From RUG14219 sp045538535 (GTDB lineage: Bacteria; Cyanobacteriota; Vampirovibrionia; Gastranaerophilales; Gastranaerophilaceae), in contig JAZSRN010000045.1 of the NCBI GenBank assembly GCA_045538535.1, forward strand, positions 1 to 64,000: 64,000 nucleotides of DNA, written 5' to 3'. Shown here piece by piece: positions 15,596 through 24,644 of this stretch. Within the stretch, counting starts at the first letter, position 1, and every line of letters starts with the position of its first letter. The notes under the pieces were generated by a model. The model worked only from the letters and a program-made list of their open reading frames with translations. It was not told the origin of the DNA and did no database searches. The position numbers were made by a program, and so were the translations under genes.

Positions 15596-15997
15596 TTAGT
15601 TGTCTTTTGTTCCTTCCCATAAACCGTGGATATTGCAAAATTCTTTAGCTGTTGCGTTTGCCCATATTTCATCAAGTAACATTTCCGGTTGTTGATTTGG
15701 ATATAAGTATTGTAATTGGAATTTATTTTTGTCTTGTGAAACAACTTCAATAAACATAATGTGATGTTCGTTAATCATCGGATGTGGTAGTGTCCCTATG
15801 CGTACTGCGCAAGCTCCTGTGTTTTCTTCGAAAAATACCGGAACATGTTTTTCTGCCGTACCTTCGTCGCAAGTGTTAGGGGTAAGTAAGGACATTTCTT
15901 GTCCGCAACAGTGCATTATTGGGCCTCCTCCCATAATTACTTGCACAAAATTTCCGCAAACTTCACATCTATAAAAATCTAATTTTTTTGTAATCAT
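15596..15997 (-). CDS. dfx: Desulfoferrodoxin (superoxide reductase)
   Basis: 133 residues, the two-domain form. The N-terminal desulforedoxin-like domain has C11-x-x-C14 and C30-C31, binding rubredoxin-type iron. The C-terminal neelaredoxin domain supplies the Fe(His)4Cys site: K-H-V-P, L-P-H-P-M, N-E-H-H-I and C-N-I-H-G-L-W. It reduces superoxide to peroxide without making oxygen, typical of strict anaerobes. The RBS AGGAGG is 7 nt before the ATG. It is monocistronic. Confidence 0.97.
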   Translation of the reverse strand: MITKKLDFYRCEVCGNFVQVIMGGGPIMHCCGQEMSLLTPNTCDEGTAEKHVPVFFEENTGACAVRIGTLPHPMINEHHIMFIEVVSQDKNKFQLQYLYPNQQPEMLLDEIWANATAKEFCNIHGLWEGTKDN

Positions 15998-16124
15998 CAG
16001 TTCGCCTCCTTTTAAAATAATATAAAATTATTCAAGATAATGTTTCATCGGTAGGGTTGGCTATTTGGTAACAAAAACTTAATAGAATAGCAAAAAAAAC
16101 ATTTATGAGAGTTACTATATAATC

Positions 16125-16880
16125 ATGAAAATCTATAAGGTCTCAAGATTATCAAGCAAAAATAATATTGCGAGTGGAAGTAGTGTACCTTCGCCAATTC
16201 AGCATAATTTTTTTTATATGCCGGAAGTTGAAAAGCCGCATGCAAAACGCAATACGGTTATTGCACTTGTTCTTAGTGCTGCAATTGCAGTTGGGTTTAC
16301 GATTAGGAATATAAGTCGTTCGGCTAGGTTGAAAAAAAGTATTGTGGAGCTTGCAAATCCAAACCAAGGATTAAATAAGCTTAAAGGGTTTGAAGATAAC
16401 ATAAAAGATTTTAAAAAGAAAATTCTTTATCCTATGGCAGTGATAAATAAGGGACAAGTGGAAACCTTAAGTTATTCTCGGTTGAAAATTGGTGCAATAT
16501 TAACTGGAGAGGATGGTGCAAAACTTACTGAATTTAGTGACGCTTTGTTTGAACATGCAGAGAAATTAGGGATAAATGTTAAGCGTATAAAAGGTAAAAA
16601 CCGTAGTGAACGTGCAAAATGGATTTATCGCAATTTTAGAAAGGCACAGATTGAATACCGCACAACCGGAAAACCTACGATGTTTGATATCGGCGAGTTG
16701 GAAGATTTAGCGGAATTAAGTATTAACAAGCCTAAGAAGGCAAAAATAGAGGTTTTTCTTGAATCCTTAAATAAACTAGATAATTTAGGAATTGTTTGGG
16801 TAGCTAAAACTAGCAAACCGAAAATGTTGCCGTGTTTTTATAATGATCTTCCGGTTATGATTTCAAAAGTTGCGCAGTAA
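16125..16880 (+). CDS. Hypothetical single-helix membrane protein
   Basis: 251 residues. After about 40 polar residues a single hydrophobic helix appears (T-V-I-A-L-V-L-S-A-A-I-A-V-G-F-T-I), then a basic flank and a ~180-residue soluble domain rich in Lys and helices. There is no Shine-Dalgarno. TACTAT ends 6 nt before the ATG, so it may be leaderless. I recognise no family. Codon use is like its neighbours. Confidence 0.6.
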   Translation: MKIYKVSRLSSKNNIASGSSVPSPIQHNFFYMPEVEKPHAKRNTVIALVLSAAIAVGFTIRNISRSARLKKSIVELANPNQGLNKLKGFEDNIKDFKKKILYPMAVINKGQVETLSYSRLKIGAILTGEDGAKLTEFSDALFEHAEKLGINVKRIKGKNRSERAKWIYRNFRKAQIEYRTTGKPTMFDIGELEDLAELSINKPKKAKIEVFLESLNKLDNLGIVWVAKTSKPKMLPCFYNDLPVMISKVAQ

Positions 16881-16882
16881 TA

Positions 16883-16911
16883 TTGCAACACTAAATTTTC
16901 TGTGGTATAAA
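16883..16911 (+). promoter_or_regulatory. Promoter of the SRP RNA gene
   Basis: TTGCAA (16883-16888), exactly 17 nt, TATAAA (16906-16911). The expected start is 16918-16920, which coincides with the first base of the conserved GCCGTGCT of the RNA. Confidence 0.7.
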
Positions 16912-16919
16912 TATATATA

Positions 16920-17106
16920 GCCGTGCTCCACGGGGAATTGCAATCCCTTGACCCGAAGTTTAGGCGGGGTGCAGAGTCTGTTGTGAGGGTTTTGCGGATG
17001 ACTTTGATAATTAAATTACTGTTGACGTTTGGTGTTAAGATGGCGCAAGCTGTCGAACCGTGTCAGGATGGAAACATAGCAGCACTAAGGCATACCTTGC
17101 GGGTGT
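16920..17106 (+). ncRNA. ffs: Signal recognition particle RNA, large bacterial type with Alu domain
   Basis: The 5' end GCCGTGCTCCACGGGG and the following GACCCG-rich loops match the Alu-domain start of large bacterial SRP RNAs. Near the 3' end GTGTCAGG, a GAAA-capped stem and AGCAGCAC (about 17060-17085) form helix 8, the Ffh-binding site. The segment TGTTGACG in between matches the helix 5 region of large forms. About 187 nt, ending near a GGGTGTTTTTTC T-run. The ends are set by promoter and T-run, so they are good to about 10 nt. A 64-codon frame inside is spurious. Confidence 0.88.
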
Positions 17107-17197
17107 TTTTTCATTAAAAAGAGGTATTTTAATTAGAGATTTTATTTGTAAAGTTCGATAGACAGTAGCACGGTTTTTATTGCAATAAAGGTGTTAT

Positions 17198-18040
17198 ATG
17201 GCTAAAAAGTTTATATTGAACGCGGACGATTTCGGATTGTCAAAAGCTCATAATAAAGCGGTTTTGATAGGTTATAATAATGGTTTTTTAACAAGTGCAA
17301 GTGTCTGTGTTAATGGAAAAGCGTTTAATTCTGCAGTCAATGAAATTTTGCCGGAATGTCCGAATTTGGGTATCGGATTGCATTTGAATTTGACAAAAGG
17401 TAAATCGTTGACAAAAAGTAAGTTTTTGGTTGATAAAAAGAATAGGTTCAAATTGAGTTTTTTGCAACTTTGGTTTAAGTCAAATGATAAAGAATTTTTG
17501 AAAGATGTAGAAAAAGAATTTCGTGCACAAATTGAGATGATATTGAGATATTCAAAAATTGACCATATTGACTCAAAAGCGCATATTCATTCTATTCCAA
17601 ATATATTTAAAATTGTTTTGAAACTTGCGGAAGAGTATAAAGTGCCTTTTGTGCGAACTCATTTTGAAGAGATATATGTTACTCCGAATGTTATGAAACA
17701 TTTGAATTTAAAATTCCTTCATAATATAGCAAAAGTTTGGTTAATGAATAAATTTTCTCGCGAAAACAAACATTATATGGCAAATTCAAGTGTTATGACT
17801 AATGATTATTTGATAGGTGTTGAATTTGCCGGCATGATGGATTCTTCAACTACAGAGTCGGGGTTGGCTGCTATAGAAAATGATTGTATGGCAGAAGTTG
17901 TAATTTATCCTTGTTTGTATGCTAATAATAAAAAAAATCAAAACTATAAGGAATTTGCAATTACTCAAAATAAAACGTTAAAAGACTCAATTTCCAGATT
18001 AGGTTTTGACATAACAAATTATAAAAAAATATCCGAATGA
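17198..18040 (+). CDS. YdjC/ChbG/HpnK-type carbohydrate deacetylase
   Basis: 280 residues. Family motifs are N-A-D-D-F-G (8-13), G-I-G-L-H-L-N-L (about 65) and H-I-D-S-K-A-H-I-H (about 125), which provide the metal-binding Asp and His residues. The family removes acetyl groups from N-acetylated sugars (chitooligosaccharides, N-acetylglucosaminyl lipids). No signal peptide is present. The RBS is AAAGGTG. The stop overlaps the start of the PLD gene (ATGA), so the two are co-translated. Substrate is unknown. Confidence 0.85.
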   Translation: MAKKFILNADDFGLSKAHNKAVLIGYNNGFLTSASVCVNGKAFNSAVNEILPECPNLGIGLHLNLTKGKSLTKSKFLVDKKNRFKLSFLQLWFKSNDKEFLKDVEKEFRAQIEMILRYSKIDHIDSKAHIHSIPNIFKIVLKLAEEYKVPFVRTHFEEIYVTPNVMKHLNLKFLHNIAKVWLMNKFSRENKHYMANSSVMTNDYLIGVEFAGMMDSSTTESGLAAIENDCMAEVVIYPCLYANNKKNQNYKEFAITQNKTLKDSISRLGFDITNYKKISE

Positions 18041-19773
18041 AAAAATGTTTATTCATAATATTTTTAATTTTTAGTTTTTTGTGTTTTGCAGGGTTTGAAC
18101 TGAAGAACAAATCATATTTCCCTGTAATGGATATCCTTGAGCCCGATATTATTGCAGTTGACCTCAACAAAAACGGCAGTTTGGATTTTGGTGAATATAT
18201 TTGTATAAATGATGTGAAGACTTATCGTAAAGATTTTAGTAATACAGATAATATTAAACTATGGTTTCTGGCTGATAATTTTGCAAGGCAAACTCTTGAA
18301 AATAAAGATGTAAAAGTTGTTTTTTCAAATATTACTACGCCGGAGTGTAGATTTGGGGAAATAATTGTTGATAATCAAAAATATTCACAATTGTTGACGA
18401 ATAATAATTTTAATTTGTTAAATCAAGATAAAAATTCGGTCGAAAATTTATTACAAGAAGCCGAAAAATTAAATCCGTTGATATATAATCACAAAAGTGG
18501 TATTTATCATAAGCTTGATTGTATGTATGGTAAGGTTGCGCATGATACAAAGATTTTGCCAAAATCTGTACTTGAGAAATCTGCAAAGCCTTGTAAATTT
18601 TGTCATGTATCTTCTGCAAATAAGAGCTTAGACACTTTAAAAACCTTTCCTTTGAGTATAACTGCTTCAAACATAAAGCTTGTATTATCTGATTTTACTA
18701 TTAAGCTTAAACCTGATAATACGTGCAAAAATATTATGTGCAAAACTGTTTTGGCGGAAATAAATAATGCGAAAAAATCAGTTGATATTGCCGCATATAA
18801 TTTTTATCCGCAACAAGAAATTATGCAAGCTTTAAAGTCTGCTCAAAATAGAGGTGTACGTATTCGTTTGATATATGATGTTACGTCAAAAGGGTTGTCA
18901 AGAGATGCCGAGAAAACGGTTGATGTTATAAAAATTATAGGGATGCAAAATGTCCGCTCCGATTACAGTGAAAATTCTAGTGTTTCATCACAGCTAATGC
19001 ATAATAAATTTATGGTTTTTGATAATCAGAAAGTATTGACTGGTTCAATGAATTTTTCAACTACCGGTTTGTCCGGTTTTAACAATAATAATTTGATTCT
19101 TATTAATTCTGAAAAGCTTGCAAAAATTTATAGCGAAGAATTTGAGCAAATGTTCAGCGGTAAATTTCATCAAGATAAGTTACTTTTAAATGTTGTGCAA
19201 AACCCTGATGTTCAAGTATATTTTTCACCACAAAGCAAAGCGATAACAAACAATATTCTTCCTCTTATTGAGTCTGCAAAATCATATATTTATATGCCGG
19301 TATTTGTATTGACTCACGATGAACTTTCAAAATCTCTTGTTAAGGCCAAACAAAGAGGTGTTGATGTAAAAATTATTACTGATGCAACCAATATAAGCGC
19401 AAAGCGTTCTAAAATAAAATCATTACGAAACAATGGTATTAGTATAAAAGTAGAAAATTATGCGGGAAAAATGCATTCAAAAAGTATTATTATTGATGAT
19501 GAGTATTTGGTTATAGGGTCAATGAATTTTTCAAATAGTGGGGAAAATCGTAATGATGAGAATTGTTTAATCCTAAAAAATCCAAGAATAACTAAATTTT
19601 ATAAAGAATATTTTGAGTATCTTTGGAATAAAATTCCTCAAAAATATCTTACCGCTAATCCTTCTGCTGAAAGTGTTGCATCTATTGGGTCTTGTTCTGA
19701 TGGAATAGACAATGATTACGATGGCAAAATTGATAATCAAGATGAAGGTTGTAAAACTATTGTGGCAAAATAA
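18037..19773 (+). CDS. Secreted phospholipase D-superfamily protein with calcium-loop tail
   Basis: 578 residues. A signal peptide (M-K-K-C-L-F-I-I-F-L-I-F) ends near residue 20, and its Cys could be a lipoprotein site. A region with H-K-L-D-C and C-K-F-C (about 165-190) looks metal-binding. Two HKD motifs follow: H-N-K-F-M-V-F-D with G-S-M-N-F-S (about 320) and H-S-K-S-I-I-I-D with G-S-M-N-F-S (about 480), making one bilobed PLD active site of the nuclease/Nuc-like type. The C-terminus has D-G-I-D-N-D-Y-D-G-K-I-D between two Cys, a calcium-binding loop frequent in exported proteins. The substrate could be phospholipid or DNA. Confidence 0.85.
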   Translation: MKKCLFIIFLIFSFLCFAGFELKNKSYFPVMDILEPDIIAVDLNKNGSLDFGEYICINDVKTYRKDFSNTDNIKLWFLADNFARQTLENKDVKVVFSNITTPECRFGEIIVDNQKYSQLLTNNNFNLLNQDKNSVENLLQEAEKLNPLIYNHKSGIYHKLDCMYGKVAHDTKILPKSVLEKSAKPCKFCHVSSANKSLDTLKTFPLSITASNIKLVLSDFTIKLKPDNTCKNIMCKTVLAEINNAKKSVDIAAYNFYPQQEIMQALKSAQNRGVRIRLIYDVTSKGLSRDAEKTVDVIKIIGMQNVRSDYSENSSVSSQLMHNKFMVFDNQKVLTGSMNFSTTGLSGFNNNNLILINSEKLAKIYSEEFEQMFSGKFHQDKLLLNVVQNPDVQVYFSPQSKAITNNILPLIESAKSYIYMPVFVLTHDELSKSLVKAKQRGVDVKIITDATNISAKRSKIKSLRNNGISIKVENYAGKMHSKSIIIDDEYLVIGSMNFSNSGENRNDENCLILKNPRITKFYKEYFEYLWNKIPQKYLTANPSAESVASIGSCSDGIDNDYDGKIDNQDEGCKTIVAK

Positions 19774-20485
19774 TTTTTGCTTCAACTTTTTTTTGCTGAT
19801 TTAAAGTGTCGTTTAAGCTATCAATTAATTCGGCCGCGGTGTCTGCGCTATAAAATTTGCCACTGGTTACAAGTGAGGTACATTTTAATTGAGCGATATC
19901 GTCTTCATCTTTTACGTTAAATGCAATTACATCAATTATAATGTCTTTACGGATTTTTATTAATTCCATAACATATTCGCAAGGACTTTCGTCACAGTTT
20001 TCGCCTCCGTCTGTAAGTAATATTATATGTTTTTTGCCGCTATACCCCATAAAGTCGTATAATACGGCTTGTTTGAGTGAAAATGTTATGGGCGTCATTC
20101 CTCTTGGTTTTACTCTACTAAGTGTGGTTAAAAGATTGGCTGTATTTCCCGATTGTATTGGATTCATAAGGGTCGAGGCGTGACAAGCGTCAAATTGGGT
20201 AAATCCCATTTTGTGCCCGTAAACCCTTAATCCGATTGATGCGTTAGGATTTAGAGTCGGTAAAATATTTCTCATTGTATCAAGCATCATATCTAATTTT
20301 GATTGTGCGCCTAAATGTTCGGTCATACTGTTAGAAAAATCAAGTATAAAAAGAATTTTTTCTTGAGGTGTTGTTCTTAATTTTTCTTGTTCTTTAGGTG
20401 TATAAACGTTATAGTTTTCGGTGGATGCTAAAATTGAGAAATTGCTTAGTAATATTATTAGAGTTAATAATAAAAGTTTTTTCAT
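19757..20485 (-). CDS. Exported von Willebrand factor A domain protein
   Basis: 242 residues. The signal peptide (1-20, ending I-L-A-S) is followed by a single vWA domain. The MIDAS metal site is complete: D-F-S-N-S (D-x-S-x-S) near residue 49, T in G-M-T-P, and D in L-L-T-D-G-G-E. Four Cys (D-A-C-H, E-N-C-D, S-P-C-E, L-K-C-T) could form disulphides. Probably a periplasmic binding or chaperone-type protein; partner unknown. It overlaps the convergent PLD gene by 17 bp. Confidence 0.85.
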   Translation of the reverse strand: MKKLLLLTLIILLSNFSILASTENYNVYTPKEQEKLRTTPQEKILFILDFSNSMTEHLGAQSKLDMMLDTMRNILPTLNPNASIGLRVYGHKMGFTQFDACHASTLMNPIQSGNTANLLTTLSRVKPRGMTPITFSLKQAVLYDFMGYSGKKHIILLTDGGENCDESPCEYVMELIKIRKDIIIDVIAFNVKDEDDIAQLKCTSLVTSGKFYSADTAAELIDSLNDTLNQQKKVEAKIILPQ

Positions 20486-20569
20486 ATAAGCGTTTTAATT
20501 TGATTTATTAAATTTTACAATTAGCCGTCTAACCGTTTTTTGTTGTAATATGTATTCAAGGAGAAAATT

Positions 20570-21310
20570 ATGCCGCATTTTTTTGTAAAATCAAGTAATA
20601 TTAAAGATAAATTGATTACTATTTCGGATAAAGAAAACTTGACTCATATTGTTAGAGCTTTACGTTCAAAAGTGGGTGAAAATATTTTGTTGATTGATGA
20701 AAATCAGATACAATATGAAACTGTAATCAATGAAATTTCAAAAGATATGGTTGTTGTCGAAATACAAAAATCATATCCTTCAAAAAGATTTCTTGATTTT
20801 GAACTTTATCTTGCGCAAAGTCCGCTTCGTTCTGATGCTCAATCTTTTATTATTGAAAAGGCAACCGAGCTTGGTGTATGCGGTGTTTATCCTATTTATA
20901 CCGACAATTGTTCTGTAAAAAAAGATGTCATATCAAAGAAAATCGAAAAATGGCAAAAAACAATGTATGAAGCTTCTAAACAATGTGAAAGGGCTGTTGT
21001 TCCAAGCTGTTTTGAACTTACTGACATCGATAAGCTTGTTGCGCAAAATAAATTCGATAAAATTATTGCATTTTGTGAACGTATTACGCATAAAACTTTG
21101 CGTGACTACGTCATTTCGTCTCCGATTAGTAAAAATGATAAAGTACTTGTTATTATTGGGCCGGAAGGTGGATTTTCGGAAAAAGAATTTAATTATTTTA
21201 AAGAAAATAATATAGAGATGTTGACTCTCGGAGAGTTGATATTAAAAGCTGAAACTGCCGTTGTCGTTGCGCTTGGAAATATAATTTATGAATACAATAA
21301 TCAAAAATAA
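20570..21310 (+). CDS. rsmE: 16S rRNA m3U1498 methyltransferase RsmE
   Basis: 246 residues, normal length. An N-terminal PUA-like domain is followed by a SPOUT domain with Q-S-P-L-R-S-D near 84, the E-K-A-T-E-L-G-V motif, C-E-R-A-V-V-P and the knotted cofactor site I-G-P-E-G-G-F-S-E-K-E and L-G-E-L-I-L-K-A-E-T-A. It methylates N3 of U1498 in 16S rRNA. The RBS is AAGGAG. Its 3' end overlaps the cca gene by 23 nt. Confidence 0.95.
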   Translation: MPHFFVKSSNIKDKLITISDKENLTHIVRALRSKVGENILLIDENQIQYETVINEISKDMVVVEIQKSYPSKRFLDFELYLAQSPLRSDAQSFIIEKATELGVCGVYPIYTDNCSVKKDVISKKIEKWQKTMYEASKQCERAVVPSCFELTDIDKLVAQNKFDKIIAFCERITHKTLRDYVISSPISKNDKVLVIIGPEGGFSEKEFNYFKENNIEMLTLGELILKAETAVVVALGNIIYEYNNQK

Positions 21311-22694
21311 AATATTATCTGATGAATATCTAAATAGAATTAAAACTTTTAGCAAGGCAGAAATATACCTTGTTGGAGGGGCAGTTCGCGATGTTTTATT
21401 GGGGGAAAATACTTTTGATAGGGATTTGATTATTGTCGGTGAGGCAGCAAATGAGTTTGCTCAAAAAGTTGCAAATAATCTGGACGGTACATTTATACCG
21501 CTTGATATTAAAAACAATATTTATAGGGTAGTTTTGTCAGATAAAATAAATTATTTTGATATAACAAATCCGGTGGAAAATTCTCTTGAAAAAGATATAT
21601 TGCGTAGAGATTTGACTATTAATTCTATTGCAGTAAATATTAGGAATTTCGAAATAATTGATATTACTAATGGTATTGTGGATATTAAAAATGGAATTTT
21701 GCGTTCAATATCTGAACAAAATATTGTTGATGATCCACTTCGGATTTTGAGAATATTTAGATTTCAGGCTTTGTATGGTTTTGAAATTTCTGACGAAACT
21801 AATGAATTTATAATTAAATATAAAAACAAGGTTAAGGAACCGGCTTGGGAAAGAATAACTTATGAACTTTTAAAATTGTTTGGCGGGAAGTATTGTAAAA
21901 AGGCGCTTTTGAATATGGATGCGGTCGGTATATTAGAAGATTTTTTCCCGTTTGTTAAAGAATTAAAACAAATTCCGCCAAATACTCATCATCATTTGGA
22001 TTTGTTTCATCATTCTTTAGAAACAATGGAGAAAATTCAAGAATTATACGAAAATTCAAATTTAATTATTAAAAATCATCTTGATAAAATTGATTTTGGT
22101 GGCTTTTCTCGTCGTGCTCATCTCAAACTTGCCGGTTTTATGCATGATATTGGTAAATTTTCGACCTGGACGATAGAAGAAGATACAGGTAGACATCGTT
22201 TTATAAAACACGACGATGTTGGCGCAAAAATGGCACCTAAAGTTCTTAAAGAAATGAAATTTTCAAATAAACAAATTGAGTATATAGCCTTTTTAATTAA
22301 AAATCATATTTATCCGTCACAAGTTGCTCAAGTTCCGGATATTAACGAAAAAGTAATGATGAGATTTGTTCGCAAAGCAGAAGCAAATGCAATTGATAAT
22401 ATATATTTGGCAATGGCGGATAGGTTATCAGCGCGAGGGCCTGCAATAACCGAAGAAATTGTAGATAATAACATTAGAGGCTTAAATGTTCTATTAGAGT
22501 TTTATCTAGAGAAAAAAGATACCTTACAACCGTTGCCGATTTTGCTTAATGGGCATGATATAATGGAAATTTTGGGCGTAAAACCTTCGCCTCTTCTCGG
22601 TAGAATATTGGAAGAATTGCATGAGGCCCAAATTAGTGGTGAAATTTTTACCAAAGAACAAGCAATAGATTTTGTAATGTCGTACAAAATTTAA
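21288..22694 (+). CDS. cca: CCA-adding tRNA nucleotidyltransferase with HD domain
   Basis: 468 residues. The class II nucleotidyltransferase head has Y-L-V-G-G-A-V-R-D (about 28-36) and F-D-R-D-L-I-I-V with the catalytic Asp pair. Then come D-I-L-R-R-D-L-T-I-N-S-I-A and the D-D-P-L-R-I-L-R-I-F-R template region. A C-terminal HD domain (H-H-H-L-D-L-F-H-H, M-H-D-I-G-K) is present. It adds or repairs the CCA end of tRNA; the intact tRNA gene in this window lacks an encoded CCA, which fits. It is co-translated with rsmE. Confidence 0.92.
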   Translation: MNTIIKNKILSDEYLNRIKTFSKAEIYLVGGAVRDVLLGENTFDRDLIIVGEAANEFAQKVANNLDGTFIPLDIKNNIYRVVLSDKINYFDITNPVENSLEKDILRRDLTINSIAVNIRNFEIIDITNGIVDIKNGILRSISEQNIVDDPLRILRIFRFQALYGFEISDETNEFIIKYKNKVKEPAWERITYELLKLFGGKYCKKALLNMDAVGILEDFFPFVKELKQIPPNTHHHLDLFHHSLETMEKIQELYENSNLIIKNHLDKIDFGGFSRRAHLKLAGFMHDIGKFSTWTIEEDTGRHRFIKHDDVGAKMAPKVLKEMKFSNKQIEYIAFLIKNHIYPSQVAQVPDINEKVMMRFVRKAEANAIDNIYLAMADRLSARGPAITEEIVDNNIRGLNVLLEFYLEKKDTLQPLPILLNGHDIMEILGVKPSPLLGRILEELHEAQISGEIFTKEQAIDFVMSYKI

Positions 22695-22972
22695 TGTTTG
22701 AAGGGAATTAATGATTTTCTTAATAAAATTTTACAAAAATGCTAAATTCAAAAATATGTAAAATTATAGTGTTTTTTGTTGATTTTTATTGTTTTTGCTT
22801 GAAAAATATCTCATTATATTTAAAAAATCATATTTTTATAAAATAATTCAAATATTCTTCTTAATAAAAACTTTACAATAAGTGTTAAAAAGGCAATTTT
22901 ATTTATTTAGGGCTTTTAATGTGTTTGTGTGGTTGATATAATAGTGTGTGTGAGATTTACCAGACAGAATAT
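22695..22972 (+). promoter_or_regulatory. AT-rich intergenic stretch with -10 box at 22937-22942
   Basis: A 278-nt, very AT-rich gap. TATAAT at 22937-22942 would start transcription near 22949, which places the GTG at 22946 at the RNA end and makes the ATG at 22973 the better start of the next gene. Apart from this I see no gene or hairpin. Confidence 0.4.
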
Positions 22973-24634
22973 ATGATAGAAAAGGTTAGCTTAAATAAAA
23001 ATAAAACGACATATACCCCAATGCCAAATAACGGAACTGTCAAACAAAATCCGTCATTTACCGGCGTTGGAGATTTGCTTATCCGCGGAGTTCAAGCTTG
23101 TGAGCGTGAACCGATGGTTAATGTTACCGTACTTGATTTGACCACAGCTATCCTCCCTCGTACATTTTTTGAAACGGTTATCGGTTCAGAACGCAAAGAT
23201 GAAGAGGGCAATGTTAAAGAGCGCAAACTCAATATTATGGGTGGATTTGAAGCTTTGCGCAGAGAAGGTTCAGGGCTTTTAATTAACTGTATTATCCCTA
23301 GTTTTGTTGTTATGGGCGCGGCAAAACTTTTAAATAAGTCTATAATGGGAGATTTTACTAAATCAAATTTGACAAAATGTTGGGCAAATGGTGATGCGTT
23401 AGATAAAATTGAAAAATATTACAAAGCTGCAAGTGGTGCATCAAATGAAGATAAAATATTTAACACTTTGAAATCGATGTTCAATGATATTGAAGGCGTT
23501 GATGGAAAAGATGTTAAAAAATTCAAAGATATATTTGCTCAAGATTCAAATGCAGATAAGCAAATTCGATTAATTGCTCAAAATATTCTATCATCAAAAC
23601 CTGATAAAAAAATCACACAAAACGCTTTAAATGAACTCGTTAAACAAACCGGAATTTCTGAAAATATTAGATTTGCGGGTGATACCGGTTATTCATCAAA
23701 TAGTTTCAAAGCGATGGGTACAAGTGCGGCAGAAGTATTGCATGGCATAATTAAAGAGGATATAAAAACTTCTGATAATCTCACAAAATATTTCTCAAAA
23801 GCTAGAAATTTAGTTAACGCAAAAAGTATAGCCGGTTTGGCAATTATTATTCCTCTGGCAATTGCTGCACAACCAATTAACCGATGGATTACACACAAAA
23901 TGTCCGGTAAAAAAGGTGCGCCTCTTTATAACGATGATAAAGAACGTGTATTGACAAAAGATGAAAAACAAAAACTAACCGCACAAAAATTCTTTGCTGT
24001 TCCGTTAATGGCCGGAGTTGCCGGTTTATCTATGATTATGGATAGGCCTAGTTTGAAAATGTTCCAATTTAAAAATATTTTCCCAACAATGGATCAAGCA
24101 AGAATTATTTCTGCTGCAACATTCTCAAGTAGAATTGCTGCATCTGAAGATTCAAATGAACTCAAGGAAAATACAATAAGAGATATTGCAACATTCTCAA
24201 GTTTTTATTTCCTAGGTGATTATGCGGCCAAAGGAGTTGCAACTTTGATTGAAAAATTAAACAAAGATGCAAAACTGATTAATACCTTAAAAACTCCGGA
24301 TAAAAATGCAAATATTTTCCAAAAATTCTGGCATTGGGCTAAGCATACTACTATGAAATCTACGGATGAAATCGAAGCAATAAAAGATGTTGCATTACGA
24401 AATAAGAACAAAACTTGGAGATCAGTTTGCCAAATCGGTAATATTGCATTTTCATTGTTATCACTTGGTATTTTTATCCCTCTATATACAAGAACACAAA
24501 CAAACAAAAAGGAATTGGCAAGGCGTCAAGCCGTAGCTGCTGAGAAAGCAGCGTTTGCAGCTTCGCAAAGTTGTAACGAAAATATAATCAAGACAGAAGG
24601 CAGACCGGCATTTGCAGCCTTTACCAATAATTAA
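22973..24634 (+). CDS. Membrane protein of unknown family, tandem paralogue 1
   Basis: 553 residues from ATG at 22973. N-P-S-F-T-G (F29) is a tag-like motif shared with other proteins here. Then comes T-A-I-L-P-R-T-F-F-E-T-V. At least two hydrophobic segments (about 275-300, S-I-A-G-L-A-I-I-I-P-L-A-I-A-A-Q-P-I-N, and 345-365) and one near the C-terminus (about 500) suggest a membrane protein. It aligns with the next gene over P-R-T, A-Q-P-I-N/T-Q-P-V-N and F-P-T-M-D-Q/L-P-T-I-D-Q blocks, so the pair arose by duplication. A 10-nt gap to the next gene indicates an operon. Function unknown. Confidence 0.7.
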   Translation: MIEKVSLNKNKTTYTPMPNNGTVKQNPSFTGVGDLLIRGVQACEREPMVNVTVLDLTTAILPRTFFETVIGSERKDEEGNVKERKLNIMGGFEALRREGSGLLINCIIPSFVVMGAAKLLNKSIMGDFTKSNLTKCWANGDALDKIEKYYKAASGASNEDKIFNTLKSMFNDIEGVDGKDVKKFKDIFAQDSNADKQIRLIAQNILSSKPDKKITQNALNELVKQTGISENIRFAGDTGYSSNSFKAMGTSAAEVLHGIIKEDIKTSDNLTKYFSKARNLVNAKSIAGLAIIIPLAIAAQPINRWITHKMSGKKGAPLYNDDKERVLTKDEKQKLTAQKFFAVPLMAGVAGLSMIMDRPSLKMFQFKNIFPTMDQARIISAATFSSRIAASEDSNELKENTIRDIATFSSFYFLGDYAAKGVATLIEKLNKDAKLINTLKTPDKNANIFQKFWHWAKHTTMKSTDEIEAIKDVALRNKNKTWRSVCQIGNIAFSLLSLGIFIPLYTRTQTNKKELARRQAVAAEKAAFAASQSCNENIIKTEGRPAFAAFTNN

Positions 24635-24644
24635 GGATAAAACA

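Noticed and set aside
16923..17117. 64-codon frame on the plus strand
   Set aside because: It lies entirely within the SRP RNA gene and has no translation signals.
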